Made by a program: the position numbers and the translations under genes | Source: Didemnitutus sp041906465 | GTDB lineage: Bacteria; Verrucomicrobiota; Verrucomicrobiia; Opitutales; Opitutaceae | DNA: 64,000 bases | NCBI GenBank assembly: GCA_041906465.1 | Contig: JAYRJE010000012.1 | Span: forward strand, 1-64,000 | Direction: 5' to 3' | Shown here: positions 1 through 8,823 of the stretch, one piece after another | Layout of the letters: every line of letters begins with the position of its first letter | How positions within the stretch are numbered: position 1 is the first letter of the stretch | The notes under the pieces: model-generated | Database searches by the model: none | Seen by the model: only the letters and a program-made list of their open reading frames with translations | Told to the model about the DNA's origin: nothing

Positions 1-12
1 CATAGTCGCATC

Positions 13-38
13 GGAAGTGCCGTAGTTACGGCACTTCC
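13..38. repeat. perfect 12-bp inverted repeat
   Basis: GGAAGTGCCGTA at 13-24 is followed after two bases by its exact reverse complement at 27-38. The near-absent loop makes it more like a palindromic protein site or a REP-type element than a terminator, and no T-run follows on either strand. Confidence 0.6.
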
Positions 39-74
39 AATCCGTCCTGCACAAATACCGTATTTACCTCGTCA

Positions 75-153
75 ACGAGGCACTCGGAGCGACGCTTACA
101 ACTTACCACCTCGGATCTATCGTATCTACGAGGCACCCGGAGCGACGCTTACA
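75..153. repeat. 26-bp direct repeat, two copies
   Basis: ACGAGGCAC at 75 continues to TTACA at 100; the same 26 bases recur at 128-153 with one difference (T to C at the tenth base). A degenerate third copy lies near 251-280, which again begins GTCAACG and contains GACGC. The copies are about 53 and 180 bp from the first. Function unknown. Confidence 0.55.
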
Positions 154-320
154 CGTGCTCACGCGGCTGCCGCAGATGACCAACCAGGACGACATCGCGG
201 CTCTGACTCCCGCTCGTTGGTCTGCCTCGTAATGGTGGCTACTACGAGCCGTCAACGGGGACTCCGGTCGGACGCATACTTTGTGGAATATTTGGAATCC
301 GAATTTTCAACCATGCGTCA

Positions 321-352
321 AAACGCCCGCGCGCGGCCTAGCGCGGGCGTTT
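321..352 (-). terminator. GC-rich hairpin after the GH38 gene
   Basis: AAACGCCCGCGC at 321-332 pairs perfectly with 341-352 around an 8-base loop. It sits about 155 bp beyond the stop of the minus-strand alpha-mannosidase gene, the last gene of locus 1. Because the stem begins and ends with A/T triplets it could terminate on either strand, but the T-tract is short. Confidence 0.5.
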
Positions 353-507
353 CCTAAAATCTTAACAACAAGATAACGTAATTCATAGAATCCAACAATG
401 GTCTTTCGGAATCCGCCGAGGATGTGGTGATACAAATAAATCCAATCGCGGCGTCGCAGCAAACAAGGCGCCTGGAAATAAAAGAAAGGCATTATATATC
501 TACTGTC

Positions 508-3500
508 TCATTCTCGTTTTATTGAGTTTCGAAACATCAAGCTGATCACCTCGTGAGGACGATAAGCCAATCTGCCTTCAGGCAATACCGATCCCAGCGG
601 TTTTCCCTGCAAATCTACCTTATAGGCCTGCGAGCCTGACTCGAGCCTGAGCATAATCTCGCCGCGGCGCCCACCAGTCTCGTGTAACCGCAAAACCCAA
701 CCCTCACCGCGCCCCAACGGCGTGGCCCAACAGGGAATGAGAGTTTCGCCTCCCTCAAGTCCCCGCCAACCGGACGGAGTCGCAGGATCGCCACAATAGT
801 CGATCAGCGGAGCGAAGAGGATTTCTCCCAAGGCGGCGGGCTGCATCTCACGCGGGGTTGCGTTCGTATAGCGCGCCAACGCCAGGCGAATGCGGTGACG
901 CCCCTGATCGCTATGAATTGACTTCGATTTCAACCGACTCAGCCCGGGAGGGTAAACTTTTCGATGTTCTTCGAAGCCCGTCACCCGTGGGCTTCGCAGC
1001 AACGACACGCCCACAGCCCCTTCGCGGATGCTAAAACCGTATTTGTTCTCTGTGATAACACTAAGCCCATCAGCCTCGCCTTCGTCCATCACGGCGACCC
1101 AGCGGCTGGCAGGAACTTCCCACATCGCCTCTGCCTGCGGGGACATTGGCTGCTGCGGTCGCAGCACACTGCCAAACGGAGCTGCGCAACGTGCGAATGG
1201 CCCGCAATAGTCCGTTGTCAGATAAAACTTCAACAAGGTTTCCGGTTCTCTCCAATCGAGGTCGATTTCGACCCGCAGCAACGCCGCGCCGGCTTCGAGC
1301 ACGTAGCGCACCGTGACCTGGCTTGTGCGACCAATGCGGCGTGTTACGCTAATCGCTCCTCGCCGGCCCTTCAGTTCCGTAGCGGCAAGCAGCGTGGCCG
1401 GCGTGGTAACAGGCACCCCGAGGGCAAGAGCCTGCCGGTCGATATCCCAAGCCTCGAAATTGGCTGGACGGTCGGGATAGACCATCAATCGGCCACATCC
1501 CGCCTTTAAGGCGAGTGGCTGCCCATCGATGCTCAATGCGGTAATTTCGCCGCGTGCGTCGAGCCGCAACATCACCCGTCCGTTGGACAACCGCCGCCCG
1601 TGCGCCTCCACAGGTTCAAATTCCTTAACCTCCGCAGCTTTGATCGAGAGTCCTGCCAGCGCTGGCAAGTCGAGCAATTTTCCAGAGTGCACTACTCGTC
1701 GCGACAGCGGGAGTGGGTTGAAGACGCAGGCTTCTCCGCCCGACTGGCCGAGCGCGACTTGGGCCGCCGTGAGCTGCTCAGCCACATGGCGCTGCAACTC
1801 CGGCACCCCTTCGGCATAAACCTCCGGAACCGAGCTTCCCGGGATATAGTCGTGAAACTGAGCGAAAATCAAACGCCGCCATACGGCCCCGAGATCGGGT
1901 GACTGGCCCAAGGCGACCGCCACCGCCTCGCGGGCCTGCAACGCCGTTTCCAGCGCGCGAAATGCCGCCTTCAAGTTGCTGTGGGTCGTGTAGGTGCCGC
2001 GGTGGTATTCCAGATAACACTCCCCTTGATGCACCGGCAGTTTGTGGCGCAACCCTCCGAGCCGCGCGAAAAAGGCCTCCGGCTGATCCCATTTCATCCC
2101 CGGCAATCCCGGCAAGGCATCGAGACGCCTGGCTCGCTCGCAAATTTCCTCACTGGGGCCTCCGCCTCCATCGCCGTAGCCGGTCGGATGCAAAAACTCA
2201 CGGTGCACATCGCACTGTGCGTGCCCGCGAGCATTGGCCGCGAGTTGCTCGGTCGTCAGCCAGTTGTTGTATCCCGTGTCCTGCGTCACATGAGCCACGA
2301 CTTCGCTGCCGTCCGTGCCGCGCCATACGAAACTCGAATACGGAAACCGGTTGATCGCGCTCCACGTAAGTTTGGTCGTGAAGAAATTCTCCACGCCAGC
2401 GAGCCGCATGAGTTGCGGGAGGCAGCCGGCATAGCCGAAAACATCCGGCAGCCAGAGCAGCCGCGCCGGCTCGCCGCGCAACCGCACGAAATCTTCCTGC
2501 CCATAGATCAACGACCGGGCCAGCGCTTCCCCGCAAGCCAGCAGCGTATCGCTCTCGACGTAAAGCGCTCCGGTCGCCTGCCATCGGCCTTCGCGCATTC
2601 GTTCTTTGATTTCTGCCATCAGCATCGGCGCCTGCCGCGTGACCGCCGCGTAGCTTGCCGGCTGGCTGTAAGCGAAGCGATACTCCGGGTAGAGCGTCAT
2701 CAAACGATTCGCTGTCGCGAAAAGATGCACCGCCTTCGCCTCGCCGGTGCGCTCGGGCCATAGCCAGACCAGATCGAGATGCGCGTGTCCGGTCAGCACC
2801 GCCTGCACGAAAGGTTTCGACTGGCGAAACTCGGCATAGACGCGCGCTGCCTGGCGGCACAAAGCACGCGCACCCGCTGAGTCGAAGGCATCGCACAGCT
2901 CATCGAGCGCTCGCAGGAGTTGCCGCTGGAAAGGTGAACACTGATTCACCGGAAGCTGCTGGCCGAAGGCGTTGAGTTTGGGGCCGCCGGGTTTTTCCAA
3001 CAGCATCAGATCGTAAAGGCACTTCAGATCATGGTAGGCCTGCCATGTTGTGTCGTCGCGACGACAGAGAAAAGCTCCGGTGAACACGCTGCCTTTGTGG
3101 CTCACTCCGGTTGCCTCGGGGTGCCAAATCGCTGATTGCAGACAATGACACTCGATCCATACCGCCTGTGTGCGAGCCGGGAGCCGAACGTGCCGGTGCG
3201 CCACGTCGAAGCCATAGAATGGCACGCCGTCCACGTAGAGCGTGGCCTCGCCCTGATCCTGCCATTCCAGGTAGCGAGATCCAGGACCGTGGAAAAATTG
3301 CGCCGGCAACGTCACCCGGCACCACCGTTGATCATAAAGCCGTCCCCATGCCGTGCCTGCCGCCACTTTACGAAGCGGAAGTTTCCGCGCGACCACGAGA
3401 TCGACATGCTGCGGTCTGGCTTGAGTTGCTTCGACTGTAAGCACCGCCTCACGGTGCCAGATCGCTTCACGCACCCGCGTCAGAGTCGACGCAACCCGAT

Positions 3501-3537
3501 TGGGCACGAGTTGGAGGAACGGATTAGCGAGAAGCAT
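508..3537 (-). CDS. GH38 alpha-mannosidase
   Basis: A retaining zinc-dependent alpha-mannosidase of glycoside hydrolase family 38, about 1009 residues, which is normal for the family. The zinc/catalytic segment GHAHLDLVWLWP lies at about residues 250-261 (His and Asp metal ligands). The nucleophile segment LPDVFGY has its Asp near residue 365, and a later FHDYIPGSS supplies the distal metal ligand. The C-terminal half is the beta-sandwich region. No signal peptide is obvious, so it may act in the cytoplasm on sugars imported by the adjacent symporter. ATG at 3537 is chosen because it starts 8 bp after the symporter stop; the frame extends 37 codons further upstream into the symporter gene. 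Last gene of locus 1. Confidence 0.9.
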   Translation of the reverse strand: MLLANPFLQLVPNRVASTLTRVREAIWHREAVLTVEATQARPQHVDLVVARKLPLRKVAAGTAWGRLYDQRWCRVTLPAQFFHGPGSRYLEWQDQGEATLYVDGVPFYGFDVAHRHVRLPARTQAVWIECHCLQSAIWHPEATGVSHKGSVFTGAFLCRRDDTTWQAYHDLKCLYDLMLLEKPGGPKLNAFGQQLPVNQCSPFQRQLLRALDELCDAFDSAGARALCRQAARVYAEFRQSKPFVQAVLTGHAHLDLVWLWPERTGEAKAVHLFATANRLMTLYPEYRFAYSQPASYAAVTRQAPMLMAEIKERMREGRWQATGALYVESDTLLACGEALARSLIYGQEDFVRLRGEPARLLWLPDVFGYAGCLPQLMRLAGVENFFTTKLTWSAINRFPYSSFVWRGTDGSEVVAHVTQDTGYNNWLTTEQLAANARGHAQCDVHREFLHPTGYGDGGGGPSEEICERARRLDALPGLPGMKWDQPEAFFARLGGLRHKLPVHQGECYLEYHRGTYTTHSNLKAAFRALETALQAREAVAVALGQSPDLGAVWRRLIFAQFHDYIPGSSVPEVYAEGVPELQRHVAEQLTAAQVALGQSGGEACVFNPLPLSRRVVHSGKLLDLPALAGLSIKAAEVKEFEPVEAHGRRLSNGRVMLRLDARGEITALSIDGQPLALKAGCGRLMVYPDRPANFEAWDIDRQALALGVPVTTPATLLAATELKGRRGAISVTRRIGRTSQVTVRYVLEAGAALLRVEIDLDWREPETLLKFYLTTDYCGPFARCAAPFGSVLRPQQPMSPQAEAMWEVPASRWVAVMDEGEADGLSVITENKYGFSIREGAVGVSLLRSPRVTGFEEHRKVYPPGLSRLKSKSIHSDQGRHRIRLALARYTNATPREMQPAALGEILFAPLIDYCGDPATPSGWRGLEGGETLIPCWATPLGRGEGWVLRLHETGGRRGEIMLRLESGSQAYKVDLQGKPLGSVLPEGRLAYRPHEVISLMFRNSIKRE

Positions 3538-3545
3538 GGACGCTT

Positions 3546-5555
3546 TTAAGTGCCGATACTTTGCCGTGCCTCGCCAACGGATCCGGTTGTCACGGCGGTT
3601 TCGGTTCCTGGATTGCTCGCCGGCGGCAGGTTTCGCCAGAAGAACCAATAGACGCCTCCCGCACCCACGAGGAATAGCGGCAGCGTAGCCGCAAAAGAGG
3701 AGTAAGCATGAATCACCAACTGCATGGGCAGCAGGAACAGAGTGACCTGCGCGAGAAGGAAAAATGGCACGGCCAGAATATCGTTGCGGTGCTCACGCGC
3801 CCAGGTCGCGCGGATCGCTGGCGTCAGTTCTTCGCGGAGCGGGCGCCACCAACCGAATGGCCGGGTGGTCTGATAAAAATGTCGAAGCACTCCCCGTTCG
3901 GTCGGAGCGGTCAACAGCGACCCGGCTACTGTTCCAAGAGTCGAAAGCGAAGTCATGAGCAGAAATTGCTGCCACTCCAGCATGCCGGGAAAGAGAACTC
4001 GTTGCAGGACGGCGCCTGTGCCGCCCAAAAGCGTGCCGCCCACCACCCCCCACGCGTTGCACCTCCACCAATAAAGCCGCAGGGCAAGCGGAGCGATCCA
4101 GCCTGCTTGCAAACCCATCATCAACCAGCTCCATAGATCGTTGATGCTGCCGGCATTCACCCCCATCCAAAATCCACCGAGGATAAGCAGCACGCTCGCC
4201 AAGTAAGAACTGATAATCAGTTCGCGCTGACCAGCGGCAGGGCGAAAGAGATTCTGATAGAGATCACGCACCATCATAGCGCCGGCTTGGTTTACCCATC
4301 CAGTCAGCGTAGACATCATCGCAGCAAGCATGGCCACGAGGAGAAATCCCCGCACTCCGGTGGGCACGCTATGTGCGATCACTGCGGGAAGCACCTGCTC
4401 CGGATTGACTGCACCATGAATGCCTACGAGCGGCAGCTTGTCTTGCCAGTCCTCACCCAAGATGCCGCGCAACTCCGCTCCCAACGCCGGCGCTGAATCC
4501 GGCTGCGCTGCCACCGAAGCGGTGAGGTCGTGCCAGTTTGCCGAAGTGGCGGCAGGAAAATGACGATGCAGCACAACTGAAGCTTGCTCGACTGCGGAGG
4601 TGTTCGGAAAAAAACCATTCACGAGCACGAGCCCAAGCACCGCAAAGCCAATCATCATTGGCCAGCGGAAGGCCACGGTTGCTCCTTGGAGAAGCGAAAG
4701 CAACCCACAGTCACGATCGCTTTTGGCCGCAAAATAACGGCTTTCTCCGCCAGTGCCAATGCCTACCAGAATGCTACGGAGCAGATACATGCCGGCGAAA
4801 AAGACGAGCATCCGGTAGGCTTCGTAGCCGGGAGGCATGCTTGTCTCCCATTGAGGGAGACTGTCGGTCCACTGGAGATTGCCGGTTACATTCGCCGCCA
4901 GCTGTCCCAGCGTCGCAACGTCCGGCGCAACGCGAAAAGCCAGCGCGGCGATCACGACACACGAAACCATGATGATGACCCCTTGCACCAGATCGGTGAG
5001 CACCACCCCGTAGAAGCCGGAAAGAATCGTGTAGAGTCCACAGATCACGATCAACACCGCAGTAACCACGAGCGGAGGATAAGGCACGAACTGGCCAACA
5101 AAGAGACTGGTGCCGCGCACTAGGTAGGCAAGCATGCCAATGGTCAGCACCATCCACATCAACGCCGTGATCACGCGCATCCAGCGTGCAGCCACCCCTT
5201 GGCCGAACCGGTAAGTGATCCACTCCGCGTTGGTCATACATCCGGAGCGGCGGTGCCATTTGCCCAAATAGCAGGCCATGAACGCGAGAACCAGCACCGC
5301 TCCCCCGCGAAATTCAATAAAAAGTCCGCGCGGCCCCAGCAAATAAAGGAATGAAGTGATGATCATCGTGCCCGTGAGATCGAACCAGTTCGTCATGCCA
5401 GCGATCCCGAGCAAATACCAAGGCATCGACCTGCCACCGAGAAAGTAGTGATTTAATCCTTGGCTGGCTTGGCGGGTCATCCAGAGGCCCACGATCAGCG
5501 TGAGCACAAAATAGCCGCCGATAATTGCGATGTCGATTGAAGTGAGGGAGGTCAT
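3546..5555 (-). CDS. sodium:solute symporter (SSS family)
   Basis: An inner-membrane sodium/solute symporter of the SSS family, which includes SGLT-like sugar carriers. About 669 residues with roughly 13-14 hydrophobic helices, starting with a helix at residues 8-26 and an early segment NHYFLGGRSMPWY typical of the family. A soluble-looking insert of about 60 residues lies between helices near residues 320-385, and the C-terminal third carries extra helices. It probably imports monosaccharide or short glycan products made by the upstream glycosidases. ATG at 5555, preceded by GAGAAA, puts the first helix at the expected distance from the N-terminus. A GTG at 5579, overlapping the stop of the PQQ-dehydrogenase remnant, is the alternative. 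The mannosidase gene follows after 8 bp. Confidence 0.9.
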   Translation of the reverse strand: MTSLTSIDIAIIGGYFVLTLIVGLWMTRQASQGLNHYFLGGRSMPWYLLGIAGMTNWFDLTGTMIITSFLYLLGPRGLFIEFRGGAVLVLAFMACYLGKWHRRSGCMTNAEWITYRFGQGVAARWMRVITALMWMVLTIGMLAYLVRGTSLFVGQFVPYPPLVVTAVLIVICGLYTILSGFYGVVLTDLVQGVIIMVSCVVIAALAFRVAPDVATLGQLAANVTGNLQWTDSLPQWETSMPPGYEAYRMLVFFAGMYLLRSILVGIGTGGESRYFAAKSDRDCGLLSLLQGATVAFRWPMMIGFAVLGLVLVNGFFPNTSAVEQASVVLHRHFPAATSANWHDLTASVAAQPDSAPALGAELRGILGEDWQDKLPLVGIHGAVNPEQVLPAVIAHSVPTGVRGFLLVAMLAAMMSTLTGWVNQAGAMMVRDLYQNLFRPAAGQRELIISSYLASVLLILGGFWMGVNAGSINDLWSWLMMGLQAGWIAPLALRLYWWRCNAWGVVGGTLLGGTGAVLQRVLFPGMLEWQQFLLMTSLSTLGTVAGSLLTAPTERGVLRHFYQTTRPFGWWRPLREELTPAIRATWAREHRNDILAVPFFLLAQVTLFLLPMQLVIHAYSSFAATLPLFLVGAGGVYWFFWRNLPPASNPGTETAVTTGSVGEARQSIGT

Positions 5556-5575
5556 GGAAAATTTCTCAGCGGAGA

Positions 5576-5773
5576 TCACGGCAAGGCGTAGGCCACATAG
5601 GCGTCGCCTTTGGGTGTGCCGAGCTTGGTGCCGCCGGCGGCAATCACCACGAACTGCCTTCCGTCGGCTAGATAGGTCGCCGGAGTGGCGAAGCCCGGCG
5701 CGGGCAGTTCATCCTGCCAGAGGCACGCACCCGTTGCGCGATCAAACGCGCGGAACATTGCCGGAGAGGACAC
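5576..5773 (-). pseudogene. C-terminal remnant of a PQQ-dependent dehydrogenase
   Basis: Only the last 65 codons or so survive. The sequence contains FRAFDRATGACLW, then a stretch ending VVIAAGG, GTPKGDAYVAYALP and the stop. This is the closing blade and C-terminus of membrane quinoprotein (PQQ glucose-type) dehydrogenases, which are normally 600-800 residues. Upstream the frame reads unrelated residues and meets a TGA near 5816. The fragment starts with GTG, has no domain of its own, and its TGA overlaps a possible GTG start of the symporter (GTGA). It is most likely a relic left by a deletion or insertion that joined the sulfatase and symporter parts of the locus. Confidence 0.6.
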
Positions 5774-5803
5774 TGGCTCGGGGCAAGCCAGGAAGTATTC
5801 TAC

Positions 5804-5858
5804 GCATGAGTTTCATGGTATATGCTTGAGTTTGGGGTTTCGGGGTAAGTTTACCCCG
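5804..5858. promoter_or_regulatory. palindrome and paired repeats before the symporter
   Basis: CGGGGTAA at 5841-5848 and its exact reverse complement at 5851-5858 form an 18-bp palindrome. Next to it, GCATGAGTTT (5804-5813) and GCTTGAGTTT (5824-5833) are direct repeats exactly 20 bp apart, and CATGA/TCATG at 5805-5817 is a small inverted repeat. The cluster lies between the sulfatase stop and the symporter operon and has no T-run, so an operator region is more likely than a terminator. No regulator can be assigned. Confidence 0.4.
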
Positions 5859-5892
5859 CGCGAGCCGAAACATTCCCGCGCGGAGAAATTCT

Positions 5893-7446
5893 TCAGTTCT
5901 TGCTCGTCGATTTTCGCATCACCTCAGCGGGAAAATCTGCCGAAGGGCTGCCGCCTCTCCGGCGCAAATTATGAGTCTCATCGCGGTCGGCCCGGAGCGG
6001 GATCTGCATTCCTCCTGTCCGATCCAGTTCGGCGAACAACGCGGCGCGCAAACGGTCGGCGATCGCTTTGCTGGCCGGATCGTAGATCAGATTCCGGGTT
6101 TCGCCGGGATCATCACGCAGATCGTAAAGCTCATCGCTATCCCACACGCCATGCGCGCGCACGAATTTATAGCGATCACCTCGCAGCGCGAAGATCGTGG
6201 GAGTCTGCGGAAAATTGCGCTCCCAATAATATTCGTAGAGCAGTTCCTGTCGCCACGGGATGGACTCACCCCTCAAGAGCGGCCAGAAGCTGCGGCCATC
6301 GAAGGCGGGCGGTTGCGTCGACTTCACCCCTGCGGCGTCCAGCAGCGTGGGTGCGATATCGATGTTGGCCACCATCTGCTCGACCGCAGCGCCTCCCTTC
6401 AGCACCGCGGGACATTGCAGGAGCAGCGGCACCCGCATCGACCAGTCGTAGGCCGTTCGCTTGTCGATCAGCCCATGCTCGCCGAAACCGAAACCGTTAT
6501 CGCCCATATAAACCACCAGCGTGTCATCGAGCTGGCCGCGCACCCGCAGGGCATCGAGCACCCGTCCCACGCTCTCATCCACGGCGAGCAGCGTTTCGCA
6601 ATAGTTGCGATAAAGCCGTTCGAGGCTGGCATCGGATTGGTAGGGAAAATCCACGCCATGCCAGGAATTGCGCTGGTTCTGCACCCATATAGGCGCGTGT
6701 TCCTGACGAAGACGAGAGGCCGGCACCGGCAGCGGCTTGTCCGCATAACGCCCCAGATGCCGATCCGCCGGCACGAATTCGTGGTGAACCGCCTTATGCG
6801 AAAGATAGAGAAAGAACGGCTTGGAAGTCGGCACCGTCTTGAGCCAGTCGAGGGCGTAATCAGTCAGCTCATCGGTAATGTAGCCTTTTTGCGGCACATG
6901 CCGGCCATCCACGTTGAGCTGCATTGGCGCGCCGACTTTCTCGGCGGCGGTGCCGCGGCGATCCGGCCAGTATTCGCCCTGCCCCGCGAAGCTCACCCAT
7001 TTGTCGAACCCGCGTTGTGGATCGTCATGGTCGCCCCCCATGTGCCACTTGCCGAAAAATCCGGTCGCGTAACCGGCCTGCTGCAACAGCTGCGGGAAAA
7101 ACACCAGATCCTCCCGCACAGGATTGTTGTTGTCCACCACTTGGTGATGATGCGCGTAAAGCCCGGTGAGAATTGACGCGCGGCTCGGAGAACAGAGCGA
7201 AGTGGTAACGAACGCGTTGCGCACATGCACGCCGTGGCGCGCCAGCGAATCGAGGTTTGGCGTCTCTAAAAACGGATGCCCCATGAACCCCATCGCGTCG
7301 AAGCGGTGGTCGTCAGTAAGGATAAAAACAATGTTTCGCGGCGCGGCATCAACGCGGGTCGCGCACGCAACTCCCGCCAGTCCCAGTGCAAGCAACCAAC
7401 GAAAACGATAACTCATCGCCTTTTCTCCGAGCGCACGAAGCTTCAT
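5893..7446 (-). CDS. sulfatase (S1 family), exported
   Basis: A type I sulfatase of the alkaline-phosphatase superfamily, about 517 residues, that hydrolyses sulfate esters. N-terminal signal peptide (hydrophobic run about residues 15-30), then NIVFILTDDH with the metal-binding Asp pair near 45-46, then CSPSR at 85-89, the Cys-type site converted to formylglycine. GKWHMG follows about 60 residues later and the C-terminal region carries the usual LYDLRDDPGE. ATG at 7446 overlaps the stop of the upstream glycosidase (ATGA) and has a strong GGAGGT ribosome site. ATG at 7416, with its own GGAG, is also possible. The frame continues far upstream inside the neighbouring gene, but that part is not coding. 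Expected periplasmic. Confidence 0.92.
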   Translation of the reverse strand: MKLRALGEKAMSYRFRWLLALGLAGVACATRVDAAPRNIVFILTDDHRFDAMGFMGHPFLETPNLDSLARHGVHVRNAFVTTSLCSPSRASILTGLYAHHHQVVDNNNPVREDLVFFPQLLQQAGYATGFFGKWHMGGDHDDPQRGFDKWVSFAGQGEYWPDRRGTAAEKVGAPMQLNVDGRHVPQKGYITDELTDYALDWLKTVPTSKPFFLYLSHKAVHHEFVPADRHLGRYADKPLPVPASRLRQEHAPIWVQNQRNSWHGVDFPYQSDASLERLYRNYCETLLAVDESVGRVLDALRVRGQLDDTLVVYMGDNGFGFGEHGLIDKRTAYDWSMRVPLLLQCPAVLKGGAAVEQMVANIDIAPTLLDAAGVKSTQPPAFDGRSFWPLLRGESIPWRQELLYEYYWERNFPQTPTIFALRGDRYKFVRAHGVWDSDELYDLRDDPGETRNLIYDPASKAIADRLRAALFAELDRTGGMQIPLRADRDETHNLRRRGGSPSADFPAEVMRKSTSKN

Positions 7447-8807
7447 GGCACGACCTCCACGATTTCGGGGCCTATCAGGTAGAGCATCCTCCCCGATAGC
7501 GTTGCCTGCATGAGTCCCTTCTCCGGACGCAAGGTCACCGGCGCCCCGACCGCGTCGAAACTCTGCGTGACTTGTCCCGCGATTTTTAGCGTCACCGTCC
7601 GAGAGGCTCCTCGCTCGGCAATCCACAATGCCCAGCCCGTGACGCCATCCGGGCGCTTCCAAGCGAGGCGATAAACCGGTTCTTTTTGAAAACGATCCCG
7701 CTCCAATTTCGAACCCGCCGGATATGCGCGGCGCAGGGCCTGCAACGCCCGGAATGCCGGGCGTGGCGTGTAATCCGGGTGGAGAATTCCAAACCAGTCT
7801 TCCTTGTCCATCGGATCCTTTTCCGCAGTGACCGCGGTAAACCACAGCCACGACGAGATGCCGTATTGGAAGGAGAGCAGGACTGAACGCGGAAGAAAGT
7901 CGGCCTGCTCCGCGTCGGAAACGCCGCGGTTTTGGGAATCGTCCACGCGCGTGCCATCCGGCTGGAGGCGGCCTGGCCGGCTGGTGTAGCCGCACTCGGT
8001 GATCCAGATTGGTTTGCCCGCAAGGCCATGCCGGTTGAGCAAGCGGCGGTAACTATCCACGGCTTGCTCCAGCGTGAGCTTGCGCGGGCGCTTGGCATTT
8101 GACTCATACACACTCTCCTCCGGTGCATGCGGAAACCGGTAAGGGTGGATCGCGAAAGCATCGAACGCTTCGCCCACGCCGGCAGCGAGCATCGCGTCCG
8201 CAAACTCGCCCGAATAACCGCCGTTGGCATCGTTGGAGCTGGCGAGGCCGCCTGTCAGCACGAAGAGTGTCGAATCAATTGCCTTGATCCGCGCCGAGGT
8301 CATACGGAACAGCTTCGCGTAACCGGCAGGATCGGGTTTGCTGATCCAGAATTCAGCAAGGTTCGGCTCATTGTAGATTTCCCAATGCCGCACTTGCGGG
8401 TAACGCCGCACCGTCGCTTCCACGAAAGCCAGCCACTCTTCCAGATGCTCCGTGACCGGCACCGCCCACAAAGGCGCGTGGCTGATCAGTCCGAGCACCG
8501 AGATACCGTTGCGATCCGCCGCAGCGATCATCGCATCGTAGCTGGTAAAATCATAGCGTCCGCGCGACGACTCGATTGTCCGCCAGACAAAATCAGTGCG
8601 GACGAAGGTGAGCCCGGATTCCCTCACTCGATCGATGCGCTGCTGCTGTTCCGCGGCATTGAGAAAATGTTTGATGCCGGCACAGAGCCCGATGTCCGTG
8701 CCCGTCGGATTGGGCATGTCTGCGGCGCGCACGCCGAGCACGAACACCAGCCCGAAAGCGACCAAACCCAATCGGGGAAACGCGAGTATAGAGTAGAAAG
8801 GTTTCAT
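7443..8807 (-). CDS. clan GH-A glycosidase, GH39-like
   Basis: An exported (beta/alpha)8 glycosidase of about 454 residues. Signal peptide at residues 1-28, then the barrel. HWEIYNEPN carries the expected acid/base Glu near residue 147 and IWITECGY the nucleophile Glu near 271; the spacing fits clan GH-A, with most resemblance to GH39 (beta-xylosidase/iduronidase) and some GH5-like proteins. A small beta domain follows. Substrate unknown. ATG at 8807 gives a proper signal peptide; the 39 extra upstream codons lie partly in the GH3 gene. It follows GH3 by 16 bp and overlaps the next sulfatase by 4 bp, so the genes are probably co-translated. Confidence 0.8.
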   Translation of the reverse strand: MKPFYSILAFPRLGLVAFGLVFVLGVRAADMPNPTGTDIGLCAGIKHFLNAAEQQQRIDRVRESGLTFVRTDFVWRTIESSRGRYDFTSYDAMIAAADRNGISVLGLISHAPLWAVPVTEHLEEWLAFVEATVRRYPQVRHWEIYNEPNLAEFWISKPDPAGYAKLFRMTSARIKAIDSTLFVLTGGLASSNDANGGYSGEFADAMLAAGVGEAFDAFAIHPYRFPHAPEESVYESNAKRPRKLTLEQAVDSYRRLLNRHGLAGKPIWITECGYTSRPGRLQPDGTRVDDSQNRGVSDAEQADFLPRSVLLSFQYGISSWLWFTAVTAEKDPMDKEDWFGILHPDYTPRPAFRALQALRRAYPAGSKLERDRFQKEPVYRLAWKRPDGVTGWALWIAERGASRTVTLKIAGQVTQSFDAVGAPVTLRPEKGLMQATLSGRMLYLIGPEIVEVVP

Positions 8808-8823
8808 GAAGTTCGCGAAGGGC

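Larger units (their letters stand above)
1..507. other. non-coding left end with repeats
   Basis: No convincing gene is seen here. The stretch holds a 12-bp perfect palindrome, a 26-bp imperfect direct repeat with a more degenerate third copy, and a 12-bp-stem hairpin downstream of the alpha-mannosidase gene; each is listed separately. A 61-codon minus-strand frame at 307-492 runs straight through the hairpin and has no protein-like features, so I treat it as chance. Confidence 0.6.

Noticed and set aside
307..492. 61-codon minus-strand frame
   Set aside because: Passes through the hairpin at 321-352 and has no protein-like pattern.
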